Of a stretch of 10,228 nucleotides of DNA, positions 1 to 7,600 are shown piece by piece (positions within the stretch are counted from its first letter, which is position 1; each line of letters begins with the position of its first letter). This DNA is from UMGS973 sp963609975 (GTDB lineage Bacteria; Bacillota; Clostridia; Peptostreptococcales; Anaerovoracaceae). Made by a program: the position numbers and the translations under genes. The stretch is from positions 1 to 10,228 of the forward strand of contig CAVDMD010000083.1 of the NCBI GenBank assembly GCA_963609975.1. The letters run 5' to 3'. The notes below the pieces were generated by a model. That model ran no database searches, was not told the origin of the DNA, and saw nothing but the letters and a program-made list of their open reading frames with translations.

Positions 1-1526
1 GGGTGCTTTTGCATATAGTAGTCTAAAGTGAACTGGTTGCTGAACAGAACAAGAGGTCTTTCCTTGTGATCAAATACCAGCTTGCTTCTTGAATCCAGAG
101 TTTTCTTCACAGAAGCTGTATCATCAGTGATAAGCCACCTTGCAACCGAAAAATCAAGAGAATCCATGCGGACCTCGGAATTGTATTCGTTTTTGAGTCT
201 GTATTCAAACACTTCAAACTGAAGCTGACCTACAGCGCCTAATATTACTTCGTTGTATTCTGTTTTGTATACCTGTACGGCGCCTTCCTGCGCCAGCTGG
301 TCAACGCCCTTGGTGAAATGCTTTGCCTTCATAGTGTCTTTTGGCATTACCATGACAAACAGCTCAGGAGGGAACGTAGGCAGAGGTTCAAAGAACAGAG
401 GCTCTTTGGTGGTTGTCAGTGTATCTCCGACCTGGTAATTGCCGGTATCATATATACCTATGATATCTCCCGCATAGGCTTCATCCACTGTTTCTCGCTC
501 ATTTGCAAACAGCTGTGTTGACTGTGACAGCTTCATTTCCTTGCCTGTTCTTGAAAGCTTTACTGTCATGCCGCGTTCAAATTTGCCTGAGCATATCCGC
601 AGGAATGCCAGCCTGTCCCTGTGGGCAGGATTCATATTTGCCTGTATCTTGAATATAAAGCCGCTGAAAAAAGGATCATCGGGGCTTACCTCGCCGTCGG
701 TTGTTTTTCTTGTTCCCGGAGCGGGGGACATATCAAGGAAATGATTGAGAAAAGGTATTGTGCCGAAGTCAGCAAGAGCTGAGCCGAAAAATACCGGTGA
801 AAGCTTTCCTGCCTCGACAAGCTCTCTGTCAAATTCGTTTCCCGCACCTGCAACAAGCTCTATTTCATCTCTGAGGGTATCAAGGTTATAGCCTGCAATT
901 TCGCCCTCAAGCTCATTTCCGAACACACCGTCGCTGCCAAGCTGTATTTCTTTGTTCTTTTTGTAAAGAAATACGGAATTGTTCAGTATATCATATATTC
1001 CCTCAAAGTTAAGTCCTGAGCCTATAGGCCATGTCACAGCCGTTGAGGGAAGTCCGAGCACGTCCTCAAGCTCCTGCATCAGATCCAGCGGATCCCTTGC
1101 CTCTCTGTCAAATTTGTTCATAAAGGTAAATACGGGGATTCCTCTCATAGAGCAGACCCTGAACAGTTTTTTGGTCTGGGCCTCGATACCCTTGGCACCG
1201 TCGATTACCATTACGGCGCTGTCTACAGATGTGAGTATTCTGTAGGTGTCCTCGCCGAAGTCGTTGTGGCCGGGAGTGTCCATTATTGATATTATTTTGC
1301 CGGCGTAGGTAAACTGCATTACAGATGAAGTGACAGAAATACCACGCTGCTTCTCGATTTCCATCCAGTCGGAGGTTGCGAATTTTGAGTTGCGTCTTGC
1401 CTTGACCGTTCCGGCCTCTCTGATGGCACCGCCGTGCAGCAGCAGTTTCTCTGTAAGAGTTGTCTTGCCTGCATCGGGGTGTGAAATTATACCGAATATT
1501 CTTCTGTCGTTTATATTGTTTGTCAT
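1..1526 (-). CDS. prfC: Peptide chain release factor 3 (RF3), 3' end outside window
   Basis: RF3 is a translational GTPase that removes RF1/RF2 from the ribosome after peptide release. The visible product is about 508 residues, read on the minus strand from ATG at 1526. A P-loop SHPDAGKT lies near residues 15-22 and is the RF3 form of G1. DTPGH (G3) is near residue 83, followed by the RF3-type stretch DFGEDTYR, and NKFD (G4) is near residue 137. TWPIGSG follows near residue 175, as in E. coli RF3. The last visible residues read LVLFSNQFTLDYYMQKH, so some 20 residues of the usual ~530 are missing beyond position 1. The start is supported by AGGAG at 1534-1538 (minus strand) with a 7-nt spacer. 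No internal stop or frameshift is seen. RF3 is told apart from EF-G by the SHPDAGKT and EDTYR signatures. Its promoter must lie in 1539-1710, but I see no strong -35/-10 pair on that strand. Confidence 0.96.
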   Translation of the reverse strand, partial: MTNNINDRRIFGIISHPDAGKTTLTEKLLLHGGAIREAGTVKARRNSKFATSDWMEIEKQRGISVTSSVMQFTYAGKIISIMDTPGHNDFGEDTYRILTSVDSAVMVIDGAKGIEAQTKKLFRVCSMRGIPVFTFMNKFDREARDPLDLMQELEDVLGLPSTAVTWPIGSGLNFEGIYDILNNSVFLYKKNKEIQLGSDGVFGNELEGEIAGYNLDTLRDEIELVAGAGNEFDRELVEAGKLSPVFFGSALADFGTIPFLNHFLDMSPAPGTRKTTDGEVSPDDPFFSGFIFKIQANMNPAHRDRLAFLRICSGKFERGMTVKLSRTGKEMKLSQSTQLFANERETVDEAYAGDIIGIYDTGNYQVGDTLTTTKEPLFFEPLPTFPPELFVMVMPKDTMKAKHFTKGVDQLAQEGAVQVYKTEYNEVILGAVGQLQFEVFEYRLKNEYNSEVRMDSLDFSVARWLITDDTASVKKTLDSRSKLVFDHKERPLVLFSNQFTLDYYMQKH

Positions 1527-1593
1527 TTTGTTTCTCCTAAATTGTTTCCAGATGAAATTTTATCATAATCGGTCGGGTTAGAACAGAGTTTTT

Positions 1594-1658
1594 TTGAATT
1601 AATTCCGCTTTCAAATAATCTGAAAATATTGACTTAGAGCATATGTGTTGAATTAATT
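1594..1658. repeat. Direct repeat TTGAATTAATT, two copies, candidate operator
   Basis: The 11-base sequence TTGAATTAATT occurs at 1594-1604 and again at 1648-1658, with starts 54 bp apart (about five helical turns). The first copy contains the perfect 10-bp palindrome GAATTAATTC (1596-1605); the second is one base short of it. The second copy covers the -35 hexamer of the MATE promoter. The position suggests a regulator site shared by prfC and the MATE gene. No regulator gene is present in the window and the AT-rich composition makes chance recurrence possible. Confidence 0.35.
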
Positions 1659-1676
1659 AGAGATTATCCGTATACT
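1648..1676 (+). promoter_or_regulatory. Sigma-A-type promoter of the MATE gene
   Basis: TTGAAT at 1648-1653 (-35, four of six consensus bases) is followed by a 17-bp spacer and TATACT at 1671-1676 (-10, five of six). Transcription would begin near 1683, giving a leader of about 28 nt. The ribosome site TGGAG at 1699-1703 sits 7 nt before the ATG at 1711. Confidence 0.6.
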
Positions 1677-1710
1677 TGTTATATTAATTATTATCAGATG
1701 GAGAAAAACT

Positions 1711-3084
1711 ATGTCAGAAGAAGTAAAAATCAGTGAAAACAAAATGGGCGTAATGCCTGTGGGAAAACTGCTTTTCAATATGTCATGGCCGGCAATACTG
1801 TCGATGCTGATTCAGGCTCTGTACAATATTGTGGACACCATGTTCGTGTCATTTATAAATGAACAGGCCATAGCGGCAGTAACCTATATTTTCCCTATAA
1901 GCATACTTATGATTGCATTTTCGGTGGGTACAGGAGTGGGCATCAACTCCCTTATAGCAAGAAGGCTCGGAGCCAGACGTTTTGATGAGGCGGACGATGC
2001 CGCATCACATGGCTTCAGACTGTCGTTTTTTAACTGGGCGATATTCGCCATATTCGGGCTTTTCTTCGCAGAAGCGTTTATGAATGCATTTACCGAAACC
2101 CCGTATATTGTCGAAAACGGAATTGCTTATCTCAGAGTGACCACCATAGGCAGTCTGTTTCTTATGGTGCAGGTTACCAACGAAAAAATCCTGCAGTCAA
2201 CAGGCAATATGGTTATGCCTATGATATGCAGCCTTGCAGGAGCAGTGACAAATGTTATACTTGACCCCTGCTTCATATTCGGGCTGTGGATATTCCCCGA
2301 AATGGGAGTTACGGGTGCTGCCGTTGCAACTGTAATAGGGCAGGCTGTTTCAATGGTGCTGGGGCTTTTCCTGCTGTTTGGCAAAGATCATGCCGTAACA
2401 ATCAGATTCAAGGGCTTCAGATTCAAAAAAGAGATAATCAGAGATATATATGCCGTAGGACTTCCCGCAATTATAATGCAGGCAATAGGCTCTGTAATGC
2501 TGTTCGGGCTTAACGCCATACTCGGCGCAATTTCCGAAACAGGTGTTGCGGTGCTTGGCGTATACCAGAGGCTGCAGTCTTTCGTGTTTATGCCTGTTTT
2601 CGGACTTACACAGGGAGCGCTGCCGATACTTGGATATAATTTCGGCGCAAGAAACAAAGAAAGATTTACACATACATACAAGCTGGCTCTGAGAGTGGCG
2701 CTGATAATAATGGGGGCGGGGCTTATATGCTTCCAGCTGTTCCCTGAGGTGCTGCTTTCAATATTCAATGCTACAGATCAGATGTATGAAATAGGCAGCA
2801 AGGCGCTCAGAATCATATCGGTGTGTTTCCTGCCTGCCGCATACGGTATTACAACATCTACAGTATTTCAGGCGACAGGCCATGGTGTGCTCAGCCTGTG
2901 GAGCTCACTGATAAGACAGCTGATAGGAGCGCTGCCGGCAGCGTTTATACTGAGCAGGTTTATAGGAATAACAGGCGTGTGGATGGCATTTCCTCTTGCG
3001 GAGGTTCTCGGCACGTGCTATGTAATCTGCGCATTCGTATGGCTGTACAGAAAAGAAATCAAAACAACGGGTATAGAGCAGTAG
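1711..3084 (+). CDS. MATE family efflux transporter (MepA/DinF-like)
   Basis: This is a complete 457-residue integral membrane protein, the usual length for MATE (multidrug and toxic compound extrusion) antiporters. These export cationic drugs, dyes or metabolites in exchange for Na+ or H+. It is hydrophobic throughout and consistent with 12 membrane segments in two six-helix halves. The N-terminal half starts with NMSWPAILSMLIQALYNIVDTMFVS (residues 23-47 read in two parts); D42 sits where MATE proteins carry a conserved acidic residue in helix 1. GVGINSLIARRLGAR (75-89) is a typical MATE loop. TNVILDPCFIFG (180-191) matches the segment seen in MepA-type members. The second half contains YQRLQSFVFMPVFGLTQG (285-302) and then GYNFGARN (308-315), a MATE hallmark. 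The start ATG has GGAG 7 nt upstream and a promoter at 1648-1676. The substrate cannot be told from sequence. No linked regulator gene is seen, but repeated boxes lie at the promoter. Confidence 0.93.
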   Translation: MSEEVKISENKMGVMPVGKLLFNMSWPAILSMLIQALYNIVDTMFVSFINEQAIAAVTYIFPISILMIAFSVGTGVGINSLIARRLGARRFDEADDAASHGFRLSFFNWAIFAIFGLFFAEAFMNAFTETPYIVENGIAYLRVTTIGSLFLMVQVTNEKILQSTGNMVMPMICSLAGAVTNVILDPCFIFGLWIFPEMGVTGAAVATVIGQAVSMVLGLFLLFGKDHAVTIRFKGFRFKKEIIRDIYAVGLPAIIMQAIGSVMLFGLNAILGAISETGVAVLGVYQRLQSFVFMPVFGLTQGALPILGYNFGARNKERFTHTYKLALRVALIIMGAGLICFQLFPEVLLSIFNATDQMYEIGSKALRIISVCFLPAAYGITTSTVFQATGHGVLSLWSSLIRQLIGALPAAFILSRFIGITGVWMAFPLAEVLGTCYVICAFVWLYRKEIKTTGIEQ

Positions 3085-3105
3085 GCAGTATTACCGCAAA
3101 AGTCA

Positions 3106-3450
3106 ATGACACATATGAAAACTTCCTCTAAGAACAGGATTGAAAAGATTTCATCTGTTTCAATTGCATATGAGCGGGCCGGTGTTTATGTTGACAACAA
3201 CCCGAACATTATAGATATGTTCAAGCTCAAAGACTCTGACGGTAACCTTTACGGCTGCGGATATTCGGGGGAGCAGGGACAGTACTATTCGATATTTGCA
3301 CTTGAGGCAAACGCTGCCGGCACCTGTAACGGTACTCCGGTTGCAGAGTCACTGAAAGAAATCCCGGACAAATATACAGTCTGCGGAAAAAGCACTAAGG
3401 TGTACGGTTATTCCACAAGTGCAGCAACACTTAAAGTTAAAGCAAAATAG
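3106..3450 (+). CDS. Hypothetical protein, possibly a truncated remnant
   Basis: I do not recognise this 114-codon ORF. Its codon use resembles its neighbours (AAC, GAC, GGC, CTT, GAG), which favours real or recently real coding sequence. The product is soluble with no signal peptide or membrane segment. It has KLKDSDGNLYG (residues ~40-50), a Gly/Tyr-rich stretch, four cysteines, and a Ser/Thr/Lys tail ending in LKVKAK. Neither ATG at 3106 nor ATG at 3115 has a recognisable Shine-Dalgarno sequence, and no promoter is seen. It begins 21 nt after the TAG of the MATE gene and is in the same reading frame, so the two frames are separated only by that amber codon and seven further codons. It may be a 3' fragment of a secreted or surface protein that lost its N-terminus, or a weakly translated downstream cistron. 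Confidence that it is a translated gene is modest. Confidence 0.4.
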   Translation: MTHMKTSSKNRIEKISSVSIAYERAGVYVDNNPNIIDMFKLKDSDGNLYGCGYSGEQGQYYSIFALEANAAGTCNGTPVAESLKEIPDKYTVCGKSTKVYGYSTSAATLKVKAK

Positions 3451-3485
3451 AATAATCAGGGGCAATATCGACAAAAAGTCGCCTG

Positions 3486-3519
3486 AAAAAGTTTAAGGAA
3501 CCTCATTCGGGTTCCTTAA
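3486..3519 (-). terminator. Rho-independent terminator overlapping the stop of the YkgJ-like gene
   Basis: A perfect 10-bp stem pairs 3493-3502 (TTAAGGAACC) with 3510-3519 (GGTTCCTTAA) around a 7-nt loop. On the minus strand the stem is followed by AC and then five T (3490-3486). The TGA of the minus-strand gene (3505-3503) lies inside the loop, so the last four sense codons form one arm of the stem. On the plus strand only a weak T-rich run (TGTTT) follows, so any action on the MATE/3106 transcript is uncertain. Confidence 0.75.
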
Positions 3520-4078
3520 CTGTTTCATATTCAATTCCGTCAAAATCCCTGTACCGGGAATCCATCTCGACCATATCATAGATAAGAGGATCCCTGATAA
3601 GATGCTTCCATGCCGTATATGTAGCCTGTATGAAATCCCTGTTCAGCGGGATTCTGTCCTCAATAAGAGGGCATACATAAGGCAGCTCCGATACATTGTA
3701 TATAAGGGAGAGCCTGCCGAGGTCATCAATATGCGGTGCCAGAGGATAGGTTCTGCACTGTATCGAGCGCATTTTGCGGTCGCATACGGGAGGATTCACG
3801 CACCTTATAAAATATACTTTGCCATGCCACGAGTCCGGAAATTCGTAGTCCTCTGCGTTTTCGCAGCTCCATTTGATCCATTTCTCCTGCTTTGTAAACA
3901 GCTTGTCCTCGCCGGGAAGAAGATATATTCCAAGGTCAAAATCACCGTCATCAGAATCGCCTCCGCAGGTGCAGCAGGCAGCGCCGCACAGGGTGCCGCA
4001 GTCATAGTCTGTGGGAGAGACTCTGTCAAGGAGTCTGTATATGGCCTTGAATGTGTTTTTTCTTAATTTTGATTTCAC
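3503..4078 (-). CDS. YkgJ-like cysteine-cluster (Zn/Fe-binding) protein
   Basis: A 191-residue soluble protein read from GTG at 4078. Five cysteines crowd near the N-terminus (C27, C31, C35, C36, C38; CGTLCGAACCTC). Further cysteines are C72, C93, C99 and C108, the last in the segment CRTYPLAPH, and C136. A CxxxCxxxCC cluster followed by a later C-R-x-[YF]-P is the pattern of the YkgJ / UPF0153 family, annotated as putative zinc- or iron-chelating proteins. The exact function is unknown. The start choice rests on GGAG at 4086-4089 with 7 nt to GTG, and on a near-ideal promoter at 4112-4140. The -10 of that promoter lies just upstream of, and abuts, the in-frame ATG at 4111, so that ATG would not be transcribed from it. 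The open frame continues upstream to 4222, but its extra 48 residues are hydrophobic at the front and probably not part of the protein. The gene is monocistronic and ends in its own terminator hairpin. Confidence 0.75.
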   Translation of the reverse strand: MKSKLRKNTFKAIYRLLDRVSPTDYDCGTLCGAACCTCGGDSDDGDFDLGIYLLPGEDKLFTKQEKWIKWSCENAEDYEFPDSWHGKVYFIRCVNPPVCDRKMRSIQCRTYPLAPHIDDLGRLSLIYNVSELPYVCPLIEDRIPLNRDFIQATYTAWKHLIRDPLIYDMVEMDSRYRDFDGIEYETVKEPE

Positions 4079-4085
4079 CTGATAA

Positions 4086-4089
4086 CTCC
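4086..4089 (-). promoter_or_regulatory. Ribosome binding site that decides a GTG start
   Basis: On the minus strand GGAG (4089-4086) is separated by 7 nt from GTG (4078-4076). The competing ATG at 4111 has no purine-rich sequence before it; its upstream bases are the -10 element. This supports a 191-residue protein over the 239-residue open frame. Confidence 0.65.
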
Positions 4090-4111
4090 AAATCATTTGT
4101 TCTATTGTCAT

Positions 4112-4140
4112 ATTATATGCCAGAACAGCGCCGGATACAA
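4112..4140 (-). promoter_or_regulatory. Sigma-A-type promoter of the YkgJ-like gene
   Basis: On the minus strand TTGTAT (4140-4135) is followed by exactly 17 bp and a perfect TATAAT (4117-4112). Transcription would start near 4105, giving a leader of about 27 nt that contains GGAG and then the GTG start. The -10 hexamer is the best in the window. Confidence 0.7.
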
Positions 4141-4211
4141 GGACAATATATGTTGGCAATGCGACATGGTATAGGAATGCGGCGAAGGCTGTGAAGGTTG
4201 AGGGCATTTGT

Positions 4212-4364
4212 ATGAATAACATAATTAAGGTGAATTGTCTTTACTTCAGACAGGTACAAATAAATAATGTGAAGAGTGCGGGTGGCCTTTTGGTCGCCTT
4301 ATATTATGCAAAATTCTATGACCGGAGAGGTTGTTATCTCAGTATTTCCATAGGGCAAAGGTGA
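4212..4364 (+). CDS. Possible 50-residue small ORF, unknown
   Basis: ATG at 4212 opens a 50-codon frame ending in TGA at 4362-4364. GAGGG at 4200-4204 is 7 nt before the ATG, an ideal spacing. The predicted peptide starts MNNIIKVNCLYFRQ, has a short apolar middle (GGLLVALYYAKF) and ends with a basic tail (SISIGQR). I recognise no family. It would be divergent from the YkgJ-like gene. No convincing promoter is visible; TGG followed by TATAGG near 4168-4176 is at best a weak extended -10. Codons are more mixed than in the neighbouring genes (TTG, TGT, CGG). It could equally be chance openness in an AT-rich spacer. Confidence 0.2.
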   Translation: MNNIIKVNCLYFRQVQINNVKSAGGLLVALYYAKFYDRRGCYLSISIGQR

Positions 4365-4521
4365 ACATAGAACCCTCTCACACATAGAATGAAAATAAAC
4401 TGCTGGAAAAATTATTTTGGGAACAGTGTCTGCAAAGAGAGGCAGATATAGTTTTTATGATTTGGATGAAAAAGCAATAAAGAGAATTTCATAATGACCA
4501 GGTCGCTAACAATATGGTATA

Positions 4522-4540
4522 CTGCCATAACAGATGGCAG
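4522..4540. repeat. Perfect 7-bp inverted repeat, 5-nt loop
   Basis: CTGCCAT (4522-4528) and ATGGCAG (4534-4540) are exact inverted repeats around AACAG. No T-run follows on either strand, so it is not a standard intrinsic terminator. It may be an RNA hairpin or a protein site upstream of the activase promoter. Confidence 0.4.
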
Positions 4541-4558
4541 GGTGTAGTTATATAATTG

Positions 4559-4570
4559 TTGAAATTTCAA
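4559..4570. promoter_or_regulatory. 12-bp perfect palindrome TTGAAATTTCAA, candidate operator
   Basis: The sequence is its own reverse complement over 12 bases and lies 54 bp before the -35 of the activase-reductase promoter. With its flanks (4556-4573) it resembles a degenerate Rex-type box: the left half TTGTTGA is one base off TTGTTAA, while the right half matches poorly. Regulation by an NADH-sensing repressor would fit a redox enzyme, but this is inference. Confidence 0.3.
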
Positions 4571-4624
4571 TGATTAAGGTGAGTTAAAACTATAGTACCA
4601 TTTTAAAAAAGTTTGATTTATGAT

Positions 4625-4653
4625 GTTACATATTTTTATTTACGTGGTAGAAT
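4625..4653 (+). promoter_or_regulatory. Candidate promoter of the activase-reductase gene
   Basis: GTTACA at 4625-4630 (four of six -35 bases), a 17-bp AT-rich spacer, then TAGAAT at 4648-4653 (five of six -10 bases). Transcription would begin near 4660 and give a leader of about 29 nt. AGAGG at 4677-4681 is 7 nt before the ATG at 4689. Confidence 0.5.
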
Positions 4654-4688
4654 ACTATTGGATTACTAGTTAAAAAAGAGGTTAATTT

Positions 4689-7600
4689 ATGAAATTAGGC
4701 ATTGATGTCGGTTCTACAACAGTAAAACTGGTATTATTAAACGAAAAAAACGAAATAAAGTATTCTAAATATGAAAGGCATATGTCAAACGTCTTTGACA
4801 AGGTTGAGGAGCTTGTCAAAGAGGCTTACGACAGCATGGGAGATATTACAGTCAAAGCTGTGGTTACAGGCTCCGGCGGACTGGCGCTTGCCGAAAAGGC
4901 GGGAATACCTTTTGAACAGGAGGTAATCACCTGCAGCAGGGCGGTAGAGGAGCTTATACCCGAAACCGAAACCGCAATAGAGCTTGGCGGGGAGGACGCC
5001 AAGATAACATTTTACGGAGCTTCTGTAGAGCAGAGAATGAACGGTACCTGCGCAGGAGGCACAGGTGCGTTTATAGATCAGATGGCAGTGCTGCTGAATA
5101 CCGATGCGGCAGGGCTTAATGAGGCTGCCAAAAAACACAAAATGATTTACCCTATAGCTGCAAGATGCGGTGTGTTTGCCAAAACAGACATACAGCCGCT
5201 TATCAACGAGGGAGCAGCAATAGAAGATCTTGCGGCATCAATATTTCAGGCTGTGGTAAATCAGACCATATCGGGGCTTGCCTGCGGCCACCCGATTAAA
5301 GGCAAGGTGGCTTTTCTGGGAGGACCGCTGTCGTTCCTTTCGGAGCTCAGAACAAGATTTACAGAGACTCTGGAGCTTGCGCCGGAGGATGTCATATTCC
5401 CCGAAAACTCAAAATATTTCGTGGCGATAGGTGCGGCTTTGCTGTCCGAAAAATACAGTGACACAACACTTGGCGCCATAGTTGACGCGCTTGATAATAT
5501 AGATGCTTCGGAGGTGTCGGACACCAAGCACATAGATCCTTTATTCAAAAACAGGGCTGACTATGCAGAGTTTATCAAAAGACATTCTGCCGACAAAGTT
5601 AGAACAGGCGAGCTTGCCAAGGCTTCCGGCAGACTTTATCTTGGCATAGATGCAGGCTCCACAACCACCAAATCAGCAGTTATAGACGAGCAGAACAGAG
5701 TGCTTTATTCGTTTTACAAAAATAACGAGGGCAGGCCTCTTGAAACAGTTCTTGAAATGCTGAGAGAGTTATATGCCCGGATACCTGCGGACGCATACAT
5801 AGCAAGATCGGCGGCAACAGGCTACGGCGAGGGGCTTATCAGAGCCGCATTCAAAATAGATACGGGAGAAATCGAAACCATTGCGCATTACAAGGCTGCG
5901 CAGGAGTTTCTTCCGGGAGTTGAATTCATACTTGACATAGGCGGTCAGGATATGAAATGCATGAAGATAAAAGACGGAGCGATATATAATATAATGCTTA
6001 ATGAAGCCTGCTCGTCAGGCTGCGGCTCATTTATAGAGACATATGCCAAATCTGTGGATATGACTGTGGCGGAGTTTGCAAAGGAAGCGCTGTTTGCATC
6101 AAATCCTGTAGATCTCGGGACGAGATGCACGGTGTTTATGAACTCCAAGGTAAAACAGGCTCAAAAAGAAGGAGCAACCATAGGAGATATTTCGGCGGGG
6201 CTTTCGTATTCCGTAATTAAAAACGCGCTGTACAAGGTTATCAAGCTCAGAAATCCCGAGGAGGCCGGAGAGAAGATAGTTGTTCAGGGAGGCACATTCC
6301 TGAACGATGCAGTGCTAAGAAGCATAGAACGAGTAGTCGGCAAAAACGTGGTAAGACCTGATATAGCGGGAATTATGGGAGCCTTTGGCGCAGCGCTTGT
6401 AGCCAAAGATACATATGAGGACGGCAGAAGCGCCATACTTTCACTTGAAGAACTTGATGCTTTCAGTGTAAACAATTCGCATACAAGATGCAACGGCTGT
6501 GAAAACAGATGTATGCTTACAGTTAACAGATTCAATGACGGCTCACGATTCATAACAGGAAACAGATGTGAAAAAGGCGAGGGCAAAGAGCATATCGAAA
6601 ACACGGTTCCGGATATGTACGAGTACAAATTCGGCAGACTGTTTGACTATGAGCCTCTTGCGGAGTATAATGCACCCAGAGGCAGTATAGGTATACCGAG
6701 AGTTCTGAATATGTATGAAAACTATCCGTTCTGGCATACATTCTTTACGGCGCTCGGCTACAGGGTAATTCTTTCGCCCGCATCATCAAAAAGCATATAT
6801 GAGGCGGGTATGGATACCATATCCTCCGATACGGCGTGCTATCCGGCAAAGCTGGTTCACGGACATATCAAGTGGCTTTGCGAAAACGGTGTAAGTACGA
6901 TATTCTATCCCAGCATCAATTACGAAAGAGGCGAGGATCCGTCGGCGCCAAACCATTACAACTGTCCTATAGTTGCCACATATCCCGAGGTTATAGGCAG
7001 CAATATGGATGATGTGTTCAAAGAATATGACGTGGAGTTCATGCATCCGTTTTTGCCTTATGATGATGACAAAAGGCTCAAACGCGAGCTTTCAAGAGTA
7101 TTTGACATAGACAAAAAAGAAATATCGGCCGCTGTGGACAGAGCCAGAGCAGAGGACAGGAATTTCCACAGAGATATAAAAGCCAAGGCTGACGAAATTC
7201 TTGACTACATAGAAAAAAACCACAAAAAAGCGGTGATTTTATCGGGCAGACCGTACCATGTTGATCCGGAAATCAATCATGGCATCAGCAAGCTCATAAC
7301 TTCGTTTGATATGGCGGTTCTGACAGAGGATTCGGTTGCGGACAGGGTTACACTTGCAAGACCTGTCAGAGTTCTTGACCAGTGGGTATACCATTCAAGA
7401 ATGTACAAGGCGGCGGTGTTTGCAGGCACAAGAGATGATGTCGAAATCGTGCAGCTCAATTCGTTTGGCTGCGGACTTGATGCTGTTACGACAGATCAGG
7501 TTGAGGAGATATGCAGAAGCAGCAACAAGCTTTATACGGTGCTCAAAATCGACGAGGGCTCAAATCTCGGAGCCGCAAGGATAAGAATAAGATCGCTCAG

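Larger units (their letters stand above)
4365..4624. other. Gene-poor AT-rich spacer with possible coding remnant and palindromes
   Basis: No convincing complete gene is seen here. One plus frame from 4388 is open for 30 codons (ENKLLEKLFWEQCLQREAD, then IVFMIWMKKQ), hits TAA at 4478-4480, and then stays open 24 more codons to TAA at 4553-4555. It has no ATG and no ribosome site at its beginning. Such a pattern can be a decayed gene or chance. The stretch also holds a hairpin (4522-4540) and a 12-bp palindrome (4559-4570), listed separately. Base composition is clearly more AT-rich than in the genes on either side. Confidence 0.4.

Noticed and set aside
253..1581. Several plus-strand open frames of 61-88 codons
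   Set aside because: They lie antisense to prfC, whose translation matches RF3 throughout; they show no family signature and are shadows.
3466..3480. CGAC-AAAAA-GTCG mini-hairpin after the 3106-3450 ORF as a terminator
   Set aside because: A four-pair stem without a downstream T-run is too weak.
3602..4066. 154-codon plus-strand open frame
   Set aside because: It is antisense to the cysteine-cluster gene, which has a promoter, ribosome site, motif and terminator. The plus frame has none of these and is Ala/Cys-rich only because of the opposite strand.
4279..4298. GGTGGC...GTCGCC hairpin followed by TTATATTAT as a terminator
   Set aside because: The stem is only six pairs with two wobbles, there is no T-run, and no clear upstream gene would need it.
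4224..4582. 10-bp direct repeat ATTAAGGTGA (4224-4233 and 4573-4582) as a target-site duplication of a lost element
   Set aside because: No terminal inverted repeats lie inside the repeats and no transposase is visible. A 10-bp match is not improbable in AT-rich sequence.
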